This document shows, in pieces, positions 1 through 6,968 of a DNA stretch of 41,522 nucleotides; position 1 is the stretch's first letter, and each line of letters begins with the position of its first letter. A program made the translations under genes and the position numbers. The DNA is from Klebsiella pneumoniae (lineage in GTDB: Bacteria; Myxococcota_A; UBA796; SXON01), in contig CAMAWH010000044.1 in NCBI GenBank assembly GCA_945861635.1, positions 1-41,522 of the forward strand. The letters are read 5' to 3'. The notes under the pieces were generated by a model that was given only the letters and a program-made list of their open reading frames with translations, was not told where the DNA came from and searched no databases.

Positions 1-2
1 GT

Positions 3-53
3 CAGGCCCGCTTGGTCGGAAACGTCGTGCTCATCATGGAGCCGGGGTGCTGA
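3..53 (+). CDS. Possible 3' end of a gene entering from the left edge
   Basis: Reading frame 3 is open from the left edge to a TGA at 51-53 and would encode a short tail ending in hydrophobic residues and MEPGC. Seventeen codons are too few to identify a protein or to be sure the frame is coding. The same frame stops before the tRNA promoter, which is where an upstream gene would be expected to end. Nothing else explains bases 1-53. Confidence 0.2.
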   Translation, partial: QARLVGNVVLIMEPGC

Positions 54-70
54 GTGGTCGTTGCGAAACG

Positions 71-99
71 TTGACGCGTCGCGCGGGCGCCGATAGGAG
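71..99 (+). promoter_or_regulatory. Candidate sigma-70 promoter of tRNA-Phe
   Basis: TTGACG at 71-76 matches the -35 consensus at five of six positions. A 17-base spacer leads to TAGGAG at 94-99, a weak -10 with three of six matches. The tRNA begins 13 bases after the -10, a normal distance for a tRNA precursor with a short leader. The geometry is good but the -10 is poor, so this is a plausible assignment only. Confidence 0.4.
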
Positions 100-112
100 C
101 GCAACTCCAAAT

Positions 113-185
113 GGCCGGGTAGCTCAGTTGGTAGAGCAGGGGACTGAAAATCCCCGTGTCGGCGGTTCAACCCCGTCCCCGGCCA
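113..185 (+). tRNA. tRNA-Phe (anticodon GAA)
   Basis: A complete 73-base cloverleaf is visible. The acceptor stem GGCCGGG (113-119) pairs with CCCGGCC (178-184). The D arm GCTC/GAGC follows. The anticodon stem GGGGA/TCCCC encloses the loop CTGAAAA with anticodon GAA, which reads Phe codons. The T arm GGCGG/CCGTC (one G-T pair) carries TTCAACC. The discriminator base is A185. The next bases are CCT, so the CCA end is not encoded and must be added by the nucleotidyltransferase. A protein-like frame starts directly at the 3' end. Confidence 0.97.
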
Positions 186-196
186 CCTTCTTTTTC

Positions 197-481
197 CTGC
201 TGGTTTCCGGGTTGAGCGCGTGCTCCTCGGACCAGTGCTACTCCCTGTGCGCCACAACCGCGAATGCGGTCGGCGGCTGCATGGAGGAGTGGGGCGTGAC
301 CTGGGAGTATTTCGGCGCCTCCAAACAGAAGGATTGGGGCGATTCCTGCCGAACCGAATGGGAAACGGAGAAGGCAACTCTGGAGCCGCGGCAGGTGCAG
401 GCGGCGCAAGACGAATGTGCGGCGGCGGCTACGGAACTCGCTACGCCGGATTGCGACGAATTGCGGGCGCTCTACCTGTAG
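197..481 (+). CDS. Small Cys-rich lipoprotein-like protein, start unresolved
   Basis: The frame ending at TAG 479-481 looks coding from about base 188. It has a hydrophobic run FFFLLVSG, a lipobox LSAC (Cys codon 221-223), then a compact mature part of about 86 residues with six further Cys, a Trp-rich segment (EEWGVTWEY) and an acidic C-terminus ending DELRALYL. I do not recognise a function; six extra Cys suggest disulfides in the periplasm. The start is a problem. No ATG, GTG or TTG lies in frame between the tRNA and the lipobox, and the frame otherwise reads back through the tRNA, which cannot be real coding. CTG codons at 197 and 200 are the only nearby candidates, and they would leave no basic residue before the hydrophobic core. 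The gene may be truncated at its 5' end, or the signal may be atypical. The given start is nominal. Confidence 0.45.
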   Translation: MLVSGLSACSSDQCYSLCATTANAVGGCMEEWGVTWEYFGASKQKDWGDSCRTEWETEKATLEPRQVQAAQDECAAAATELATPDCDELRALYL

Positions 482-502
482 CGTACTGCAAAATTGGACG
501 GG

Positions 503-1894
503 CTATTTGAAACTGACCCCGGTTTGCGAGATTCCGAGCCGTCCAATCCGATAGTTCAGGTTCGAGCGACTCACGCCCAGCTTGCGCGCAGCCTGAGCCT
601 GCACACCCGCCGCCTCCTCCAGCGCGGCGATGATCACTCGCCGCTCATAGCGGTCGAGCGCCTCCGGAAGGCCTCCAGGGCCTACCTCGACGACGGTCGT
701 CGCCTCCTCCTCACTCACGACGTCTGCGTCGGGCATGCGCAGGGCCGTGACTTCGCCGCCGCCGCTCAACAGCGCCGTGCGCTCCATGAAGTGCTCCAAC
801 TCCCGAACGTTTCCGGGCCAACGGTACTCCTTGAGCGCTTCGACGGCCGCCGCGGACAAACGCGGTACGGGGCGGTGATTCCGCTCGGCGAAGCGGCGCA
901 TGAAGTGCTCGGCGAGCAGGGGAATGTCGTCGCGCCGATCTCGCAGGGGCGGAAGCCGGATCGCGAAGACATTGAGGCGGTAGTAAAGGTCCGCCCGGAA
1001 TGCACCGTCCCGCACCTCCTTTCGGAGATCCCGGTTCGTCGCTGTGACGACCCGGACGTCCACCTTGACCGGGTGTTCCCCGCCGATTCGCGTGAACGAG
1101 CCGCCTTCCAGAACCCGGAGCAGCTTTACCTGCGTCGTTGCCGGAATTTCGCCGATCTCATCTAGGAAAAGCGTCCCTCCATCCGCTTGCTCGAACTTGC
1201 CTTGATGTTGGCGAACCGCTCCAGTGAAACTGCCCTTTTCGTGGCCGAAAAGTTCGCTCTCCAGAAGGTTTTCCGGCAACGCGCCACAATTTACGGCCAC
1301 GAACGGCGCCCGGCGCCTGCCGCTTCGGTAGTGGAGCGCGTGCGCGATCAGCTCCTTCCCGGTTCCCGTCTCGCCTTGCACGAGAACGAGCGCGCCCGTG
1401 TCAGCGACGGCCTCCACCTGTTCGTACACCTCGCGCATCGCGGGCGTGACCCCGACGAGGTTTTCGTACCCGTATTTTGCATCGACCTCTCTCCGCAACT
1501 GGAGCACCTCCCGCTGCAATGCGCGCGTCTGGAGGGCGAGGTCGAGCAGGAGCAGCAGCTCATCGCGCTCGATGGGTTTGATGATGTAGTCGGCGGCACC
1601 CGCTTTCATCGCACTCACGGCATCCGGTACCGACCCGTGCCCGGTCATCACGACGACCCGCGTGTCGGGCCAGTGCGTGCGCACCAGCCCCAAAAGCGCG
1701 ATGCCGCCCATCCCCGGCATCTTCACATCCGTCAGCAGCACGTCGTGTGGACTATCGCGCAAAACGACCAGTGCAGCTTCGGCATTCTCGACCAGCGTCA
1801 CGTCGTAGCCCGCCTTCGACAGGTTGACGCTCAGTGCGGCGCGCACCGCGCGATCGTCGTCACACACCAACACACGGGCGCGGGGAGCGCTCAA
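503..1894 (-). CDS. NtrC-family sigma-54-dependent response regulator
   Basis: This 463-residue protein has the full bacterial enhancer-binding layout. The receiver domain (about 6-120) has the acidic pocket D12-D14, phosphoacceptor D56, T84 and K106. The AAA+ domain (about 145-370) has Walker A GETGTGKE at 174-181, the sigma-54 contact loop GSFTGA at 221-226 and Walker B TLFLDE at 241-246. A Fis-type helix-turn-helix ends the protein (about 420-455). It should be phosphorylated by a sensor kinase and then drive open-complex formation by sigma-54 RNA polymerase. No kinase lies in the window. The start is a TTG that overlaps the TGA stop of the upstream protease gene (TTGA, 1891-1894). It places the receiver seven residues from the N-terminus, which supports it. 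Translation is therefore probably coupled to sppA. Confidence 0.95.
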   Translation of the reverse strand: MSAPRARVLVCDDDRAVRAALSVNLSKAGYDVTLVENAEAALVVLRDSPHDVLLTDVKMPGMGGIALLGLVRTHWPDTRVVVMTGHGSVPDAVSAMKAGAADYIIKPIERDELLLLLDLALQTRALQREVLQLRREVDAKYGYENLVGVTPAMREVYEQVEAVADTGALVLVQGETGTGKELIAHALHYRSGRRRAPFVAVNCGALPENLLESELFGHEKGSFTGAVRQHQGKFEQADGGTLFLDEIGEIPATTQVKLLRVLEGGSFTRIGGEHPVKVDVRVVTATNRDLRKEVRDGAFRADLYYRLNVFAIRLPPLRDRRDDIPLLAEHFMRRFAERNHRPVPRLSAAAVEALKEYRWPGNVRELEHFMERTALLSGGGEVTALRMPDADVVSEEEATTVVEVGPGGLPEALDRYERRVIIAALEEAAGVQAQAARKLGVSRSNLNYRIGRLGISQTGVSFK

Positions 1895-4323
1895 CGCACC
1901 TCCACCTGAAACGGCATCATGGCGAAAATGTGTTCGTCTCTCAATGCCGCGAGCCGCCAGAAGGGCTCGATTTCCTTGGGAAGTTCCATTTTCGGAGCCA
2001 TCGCTTTCTGCAGTCGCTGCGGCAGGTTCACGAGCAAGGTCGGAAAGGTATCGTCCGTGCCATTGTAGGCGTCAAAGGTCACCAGATCGTACGGGGCCTT
2101 CGCTGCCATTCCCGCCTCCGCGCGAGCGCGATCAACTGCATCGAAGAAGCCACCGAATTCGTCCACGAGGTGGCGATCCTTCGCGTCCGTTCCCGACCAA
2201 ACCCTCCCGCGGGCCAATTCCTCCACCTGGGCCGCGTCGAGGCTTCGCCCTTTTTCTACGCGATCCTTGAACTGGGCGTAGGTCTCGCCGATCATGCGAT
2301 CGAGCGCCGCGAATTCGACAGCGTCGAACGGCCGCGCCATCGAGTACATGCCCGCGTTACGACCACGGTCGTACGCCTCCGACGTCACCCCGAGCTTTTC
2401 CAAGAGTCCGGCCGCAGAGTATTTCCCCCCGTAGACGCCGATCGAGCCCGTGATTGTGGACGGCTCGGCATAGATTGCGTCCGCGCCCGCCGCCACGTAG
2501 TATCCGCCGCTGGCCGCATAGCCGCCCATCGAGACAATAACCGGCTTTCCACGTTCCTTTACCTTTTCTACCGCTCGCCAGATTTCGTCGCTGGCGAACG
2601 CCGAACCGCCCGGGCTGTCCACTCGCAAAACGACGGCCTTGATCGCCTTGGTTCGGCCTGCCTGTTCGAGCTGTTTGACCACCGTTTCACTCCCCGTAGA
2701 AGGTCCCGAGAGGAATCCTCCGCTGGAGGAGGGGCCATCGTTGATGGCGCCGTCCACAATCACGACCGCCACGGCGCGCTGGGGTGCCCAGCCGCTTGTG
2801 TCGAGGTCGAGGCCGTAATCGTCGCGGAGATGGAAGTCTTCGGGAAAGACACCGTCGAGCGTCTCCTCAAGCGCGTCCGGATAGGAAAGGCCATCCACGA
2901 GGCCGGCTTTTTGGGCCTCGCCTGCGGTAAACGGCCCGGTATCCACGAGCGCACGCACCTCGTCGGGCGTCTTGCCGCGCCCCTTCGCCACCCCCTCAAC
3001 CAGCACCGTGTACAAATCGTCCAGAAGCGCGTTCATCTCCTCTCGGGCAGGATCGCTTGCCGTCGTGTTCGTCCACGGTTCCGGTCCGGACTTATATTCG
3101 GCGCGCTTGGCATATTGTGCCTCGACGCCGACAAGATCGAGCGTACCTCGAAAGTACTGAATCTCAGCGTTGAGACCGACTACGTCCAGTGAACCCGCTG
3201 GATGAAGGAAGATTTTGTCACACGCCGCGGCAAGCAGATACGCCCCGTTCCCGGTTTCTTGATCCAGATAGGCAACCACGGGCTTGCCGTGCGCGCGCGC
3301 CCTGTCGATCAGTCCCCGAATCTCCTCGATCTGCGCGAAGGAAAATGGCGTGCGCTTCAACTTCAGCAGCAAGCCGCGGATTCGCGGATCATCGGCCGCA
3401 GCGTCGATTCGGCGTAGCAGTGACAGGTACCCCTCCGGGGGGACCTGGAACAATCCGCCGACGGGCTGGTAAGGATACTGGCCATCGAAATCGAATTCAG
3501 CAATCTGGCGGCCGGGAAGGACGAGTTGGTCGTCGGCCGAAACGCTGGTGACGTACCCGCCCACGGCCAAGTCTCCAGGGTTGGCCGTCGATGTCCGGGT
3601 ATCCACGCCGACGCCGACGTCGGCGATGTGGAACTCGATGGCGCCGCCGAAGGACGTCGCGTCAGAGGCGGAAAATCCGCGCTCCGCCCACCCGCGTAGC
3701 CAGATGCCGCGGATTGGCTTCACCCGCAGACTGGTCGAAACGGAGGGGAGGGGATCGACGCCCGGCGGCGACTCCGCAAGGATGTCGATGCCGAGGGTCA
3801 CGACGTCCGAAAACGGCCGAACGGCCACGCCGGCGTCGTATTTTGTGTACACCCCGAGCGCGGGCGACGGATTCCCGAGGTTGAGCACGGAGGCGCCGAA
3901 ACCGAGAAAGGGCGCCGGGCGCCAGCCGAGTCCGACGTCCCAGCTCACGAAATTATCGTTCGCGCCATCGGGAAAATGCCAGTGGAGCGCCGAGCCCATT
4001 GCAAATGACTTGGCGAGGTCCACGGACACGCCTGACGAGAGCGTCCACCATGCTCCGCCGCTTGCCGTCTGCCGGTAGCCGAGTCCTGCGCCCAGCCCGC
4101 TTCCGCTGGTTGCCAGGGTCACGCTGCTTCGCGCAAGCGCGGGATCCAGCGAGGTAGAGTCGTACCACGCTCCGTACATCGCATCGCGATCGAAGTTCAT
4201 CAACGCCGGGTTCTGGTACAGGACATGTGCCCCGTCCTCTCCGGCGACGCTCCGGAACGGCAGCACAGGCCGCTCGACCGATTGCGCCATCGCAGCGGAA
4301 GTGAGGAGCGAATGGAGCAGCAT
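1891..4323 (-). CDS. sppA: SppA-type S49 peptidase with N-terminal beta-rich domain
   Basis: The C-terminal 530 residues are a tandem (67K-type) signal-peptide peptidase. Residues 297-500 form the first S49 repeat, with the catalytic Lys in AEYKSGPEP (K411). Residues 515-760 form the second, with DSPGG (569-573) and the nucleophile Ser in GGYAASGGYY (S605). In E. coli SppA this Ser-Lys dyad degrades cleaved signal peptides. Residues about 20-270 are an extra domain: an NPALMNF motif, then alternating hydrophobic/polar strands rich in Gly and aromatics, resembling small outer-membrane barrel or PorV-like domains. ATG 4323 is chosen over upstream starts because GAGG sits seven bases before it and a signal-like segment (MLLHSLLTSAAMA) follows. 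The protein is then 810 residues. An upstream ATG at 4566 would add 81 residues with no signal character. It forms an operon with the NtrC-type regulator. Confidence 0.93.
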   Translation of the reverse strand: MLLHSLLTSAAMAQSVERPVLPFRSVAGEDGAHVLYQNPALMNFDRDAMYGAWYDSTSLDPALARSSVTLATSGSGLGAGLGYRQTASGGAWWTLSSGVSVDLAKSFAMGSALHWHFPDGANDNFVSWDVGLGWRPAPFLGFGASVLNLGNPSPALGVYTKYDAGVAVRPFSDVVTLGIDILAESPPGVDPLPSVSTSLRVKPIRGIWLRGWAERGFSASDATSFGGAIEFHIADVGVGVDTRTSTANPGDLAVGGYVTSVSADDQLVLPGRQIAEFDFDGQYPYQPVGGLFQVPPEGYLSLLRRIDAAADDPRIRGLLLKLKRTPFSFAQIEEIRGLIDRARAHGKPVVAYLDQETGNGAYLLAAACDKIFLHPAGSLDVVGLNAEIQYFRGTLDLVGVEAQYAKRAEYKSGPEPWTNTTASDPAREEMNALLDDLYTVLVEGVAKGRGKTPDEVRALVDTGPFTAGEAQKAGLVDGLSYPDALEETLDGVFPEDFHLRDDYGLDLDTSGWAPQRAVAVVIVDGAINDGPSSSGGFLSGPSTGSETVVKQLEQAGRTKAIKAVVLRVDSPGGSAFASDEIWRAVEKVKERGKPVIVSMGGYAASGGYYVAAGADAIYAEPSTITGSIGVYGGKYSAAGLLEKLGVTSEAYDRGRNAGMYSMARPFDAVEFAALDRMIGETYAQFKDRVEKGRSLDAAQVEELARGRVWSGTDAKDRHLVDEFGGFFDAVDRARAEAGMAAKAPYDLVTFDAYNGTDDTFPTLLVNLPQRLQKAMAPKMELPKEIEPFWRLAALRDEHIFAMMPFQVEVR

Positions 4324-4605
4324 GGACGGCCTCGCGGCCTCCAAGTAACCGACGCCTTCGGCTCCTTCGCGCGTGGCGTCAACCGCGCGGGCGGTCGCGT
4401 CGGCGCTCGAAAACCAAGCGCCGAGGAGAAATCGGGGTATTGACGGTGCCGGGGTACCCCTTGAAATCTCTGCAGGCAGTGCCACCCATGTATCTTTTTT
4501 TACGGGGCTCTTGCACTTCATCGAACTGTTTGTGAGAATCCAACGGCGGCAGTAAGCGTACTTCATTCACCGGTGTCGAAATGACACCTGGCAGCGAGGG
4601 TTCCC

Positions 4606-6183
4606 ATGCGTCTGACTCGGATTTTCGGCCTTTTGACGCTCCTGACCCTGCCGGCGTTCGCGGCGGACGATGGTTCTCCGCCGCCCGCCGCGCCCCCCGC
4701 TACCGAGAATCCGACGGTTGCGCCGCTGCCGATCACACCGCTGTTGGCTGGAGATCCGGCATCGGCGATCTTCGCTGCCCTTGCGACGATGAATGACGAT
4801 CCCATCTTCACCAACGCGGTCGTGAGCGTGGAGGTCGTCAACGCAAGCACCGGCCTGCCCGTGTACGCCTGGGGGGACGACAAGGCGCTCTTGCCAGCCA
4901 GCACCATGAAACTGCTTACCGCTGCTACGGCATTGCGTACGTTGGGCGCCGCGTACCGCTTTCCTACGTGGATCAAACACGACGGAGAATTGACTTCGGA
5001 CGGTGTGCTTGCGGGCAATCTCTACGTGCTCGGTCAGGGCGACCCGACGATGGTCGTCGAACGCATGTGGCGCATGCTTCAAGATGTGAAGCTGTATGGC
5101 GTCCGGGAAATCCAGGGCGACGTCGTGTTCGACGACAGCTATTTTGCAGACACGACGCTGATCCCCGGTTGGGACAAAGACGACGATATCGCCGACGGGC
5201 CGACGTATTTTGCGCCACTCGGCGCGTTGTCGGTCAACTACAACATCGCGAACATCGTGGTGAGGCCCGGCGCGTCCGCCGGCGTGCCCGCGTTGGCGGA
5301 GTTCGACACACCAACCGCCGTCGTCGCCTTGGATAATCAGCTCACCACCGGTCGCGAACGCTCGCGCAAATGGGTAAAGGTTGAGCGGACGGTGGATGCT
5401 GAAACAGGCAAGATCGCGACGTACAAGCTGACGGGCAACATTCCGGCCGACGCCGAGCCGGACAACGTGTACCGCACCCTCGCCGACCCGCTTGGAAACT
5501 ACATCGGCACGTTCGAATCCCTCGCGAAGCAGGTGGGCATCAAGGTCAAGGGGAAATTCCGGCCAGGCACGACCGCCGTCGATTCGGTGCTTGTGCTCCG
5601 TGCGGAGTCGGAACCGCTCGCGGACATTCTCGCTGAAATGGAGAAGCACTCAAACAATTTCATGGCCGAACAGATCGTTCGCGCCGTTGGTGCGGAGACG
5701 GGGGGCCTTCCTGGCACCACCGCGAAGGGAATCTCCGCCATCGGTGACTACCTGAGCGCCCTCGGGGTCCCTGCCCAGGACTACCACCTCGTCAACGGTT
5801 CGGGGCTCTCGCGGGAAATTACGCTTCGACCAAGCCATATCGACAAGGTGCTGGTCGATATGTGGAACAACCACGAGGTCGGAGCGGAATTCGTAAACGC
5901 GCTGTCCGTTGGGGGGCGGGACGGGACGTTGTGGGCGCGTTTTCGCGAGGACGGCATGCAGGGTCGCGTGCGCGGAAAGACGGGAACTCTCGGCGGCGTC
6001 CATTGTCTGGCCGGATACGTTCGAGCGGTCGATGGCGAAACCTATGCGTTCAGTTTCCTGGTCAACGACATCGACGGCGCGCTCACGCGCGCTCGACGGG
6101 CCCACGATCGGCTTGTGCTGGCGCTTGCAGGCGTCAGCGCGAACCTTGCCGACGGTGGCGGGGGGGAAGGGCCCGTGCCGTGA
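4606..6183 (+). CDS. dacB: D-alanyl-D-alanine carboxypeptidase/endopeptidase (PBP4, S13)
   Basis: This is a low-molecular-mass class C penicillin-binding protein of 525 residues that trims or cleaves peptidoglycan stem peptides in the periplasm. A signal peptide ends after PAFA (residue 19). The three active-site motifs of S13 enzymes are present and in order: S99-T-M-K102 (nucleophile and general base), S349-N-N351 (SxN) and K458-T-G460 (KTG). The family marker SVNYN lies at 209-213. Between the first two motifs is the long insertion typical of PBP4. The Shine-Dalgarno GCGAGGG lies just upstream of ATG 4606. The 282-base gap to the divergent sppA start holds TTGCAC (4511-4516) and GAGAAT (4534-4539) with a 17-base spacer, a weak promoter-like pair reading toward dacB. 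The gene ends 119 bases before the Glt-like cluster. Confidence 0.96.
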   Translation: MRLTRIFGLLTLLTLPAFAADDGSPPPAAPPATENPTVAPLPITPLLAGDPASAIFAALATMNDDPIFTNAVVSVEVVNASTGLPVYAWGDDKALLPASTMKLLTAATALRTLGAAYRFPTWIKHDGELTSDGVLAGNLYVLGQGDPTMVVERMWRMLQDVKLYGVREIQGDVVFDDSYFADTTLIPGWDKDDDIADGPTYFAPLGALSVNYNIANIVVRPGASAGVPALAEFDTPTAVVALDNQLTTGRERSRKWVKVERTVDAETGKIATYKLTGNIPADAEPDNVYRTLADPLGNYIGTFESLAKQVGIKVKGKFRPGTTAVDSVLVLRAESEPLADILAEMEKHSNNFMAEQIVRAVGAETGGLPGTTAKGISAIGDYLSALGVPAQDYHLVNGSGLSREITLRPSHIDKVLVDMWNNHEVGAEFVNALSVGGRDGTLWARFREDGMQGRVRGKTGTLGGVHCLAGYVRAVDGETYAFSFLVNDIDGALTRARRAHDRLVLALAGVSANLADGGGGEGPVP

Positions 6184-6302
6184 CCACGCGCGGCGAGACT
6201 TTCAGGCGGCGCGGTCGCTGTGATAGCTTCCGCGAGTTCCCGTGCATGGCGTGAAACCGACCGCAGGTCGGGTTACGCCCTGCCGCCATTTGGAGTCCTC
6301 GA

Positions 6303-6968
6303 ATGTTGCGCACACGCTGGCTCGCCGTACTGCTCGGCGCCGGATTCGTCCTCCCCCCGGCGCTTGCCGGTGAAGACGCTGCTGTCCCCGGCGCCCGCGA
6401 AGAAGCGCTGGATACGCCGGCGGCGGCAGATGAAACGGCAAATTTCAACAAGGAACTGCTCACGACCGAAGAGCAGGTGGATTCGCTCAAAGAGCGCGTC
6501 TTTCGCTCCAAAGCGACGTTGCAGCTTCTGAAGGAAATCGTCATCGAGGGGTCCTCCACCGGCGCGCGCGCCACAATCTGGCACGTCGACAAGCTTGGCA
6601 CAGGCTACAAACTTGAATCCGTGCAATACCTTTTGGACGGACAAACCAAGTTTTCCAAAGCCGACCCCACGGGCAGCCTCGATCAAACCCGTGAATTCAA
6701 GATCCACGACGGTGCGTTGCCTCCAGGCAATCACAATCTCTCGGTGGACTTCAAGATCCGGCCGACGGGATTCGGACTGTTCTCGTACGCGCGTAACTAC
6801 GAGATTGACGTCCGCAGCAACTATGCGTTTGTTGCTGAGCTCGGAAAGGCGTGCACCGTGCGCACCATCATTTCTGACAAGGGCGGCGCCGCCAGTAGCT
6901 TTGAAGAGCGCGCCAAGGTTGATTTCGAACTGAAGTGCGAGCGGATTTCGGATGCTGCGACTCCCTAA
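6303..6968 (+). CDS. Exported protein, first gene of the Glt-like cluster
   Basis: This 221-residue protein has a signal peptide ending at PALA (residue 22), a predicted coiled stretch around 45-75 that contains the marker LKERVFRSKATLQLLKE, and a beta-rich C-terminal half (about 80-215) ending in charged residues. I recall close relatives at the head of TPR/TolQR/AgmX clusters in myxobacteria. They often carry the label dihydrolipoamide acetyltransferase, but no lipoyl or acyltransferase domain is visible here and I reject that function. A periplasmic structural role in the machine is inferred from position. GGAG lies eight bases before ATG 6303. The 3' end overlaps the next gene by 17 bases, so the cluster is probably one transcript starting in the 119-base gap after dacB. 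Confidence 0.85.
   Translation: MLRTRWLAVLLGAGFVLPPALAGEDAAVPGAREEALDTPAAADETANFNKELLTTEEQVDSLKERVFRSKATLQLLKEIVIEGSSTGARATIWHVDKLGTGYKLESVQYLLDGQTKFSKADPTGSLDQTREFKIHDGALPPGNHNLSVDFKIRPTGFGLFSYARNYEIDVRSNYAFVAELGKACTVRTIISDKGGAASSFEERAKVDFELKCERISDAATP

Noticed and set aside
1834..3192. Long open frame antisense to sppA (452 codons)
   Set aside because: It mirrors a strongly supported gene with catalytic motifs on the other strand. Its product is Arg/His-rich with no domain pattern, as expected from GC-rich antisense frames.
4466..4486. TGGCAC on the minus strand upstream of sppA, resembling a sigma-54 -24 element
   Set aside because: The following GC lies two bases too close; the -24/-12 spacing of sigma-54 promoters does not vary, so this is not a convincing site.
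4567..5649. Open frame antisense to dacB (360 codons)
   Set aside because: It lies across the dacB active-site motifs, has no signal, domain or ribosome site, and shows the typical His/Arg-rich composition of a shadow frame.
6257..6271. Hairpin CCGACC-GCA-GGTCGG in the leader of the Glt-like cluster
   Set aside because: Only six base pairs, no U-run after it and no recognisable riboswitch or terminator pattern. Such stems are frequent at this base composition.
6303..6968. Dihydrolipoamide acetyltransferase label for the first cluster gene
   Set aside because: No lipoyl domain, E3-binding domain or acyltransferase catalytic motif is present, and the protein is exported. The label seems to be inherited from misannotated relatives.
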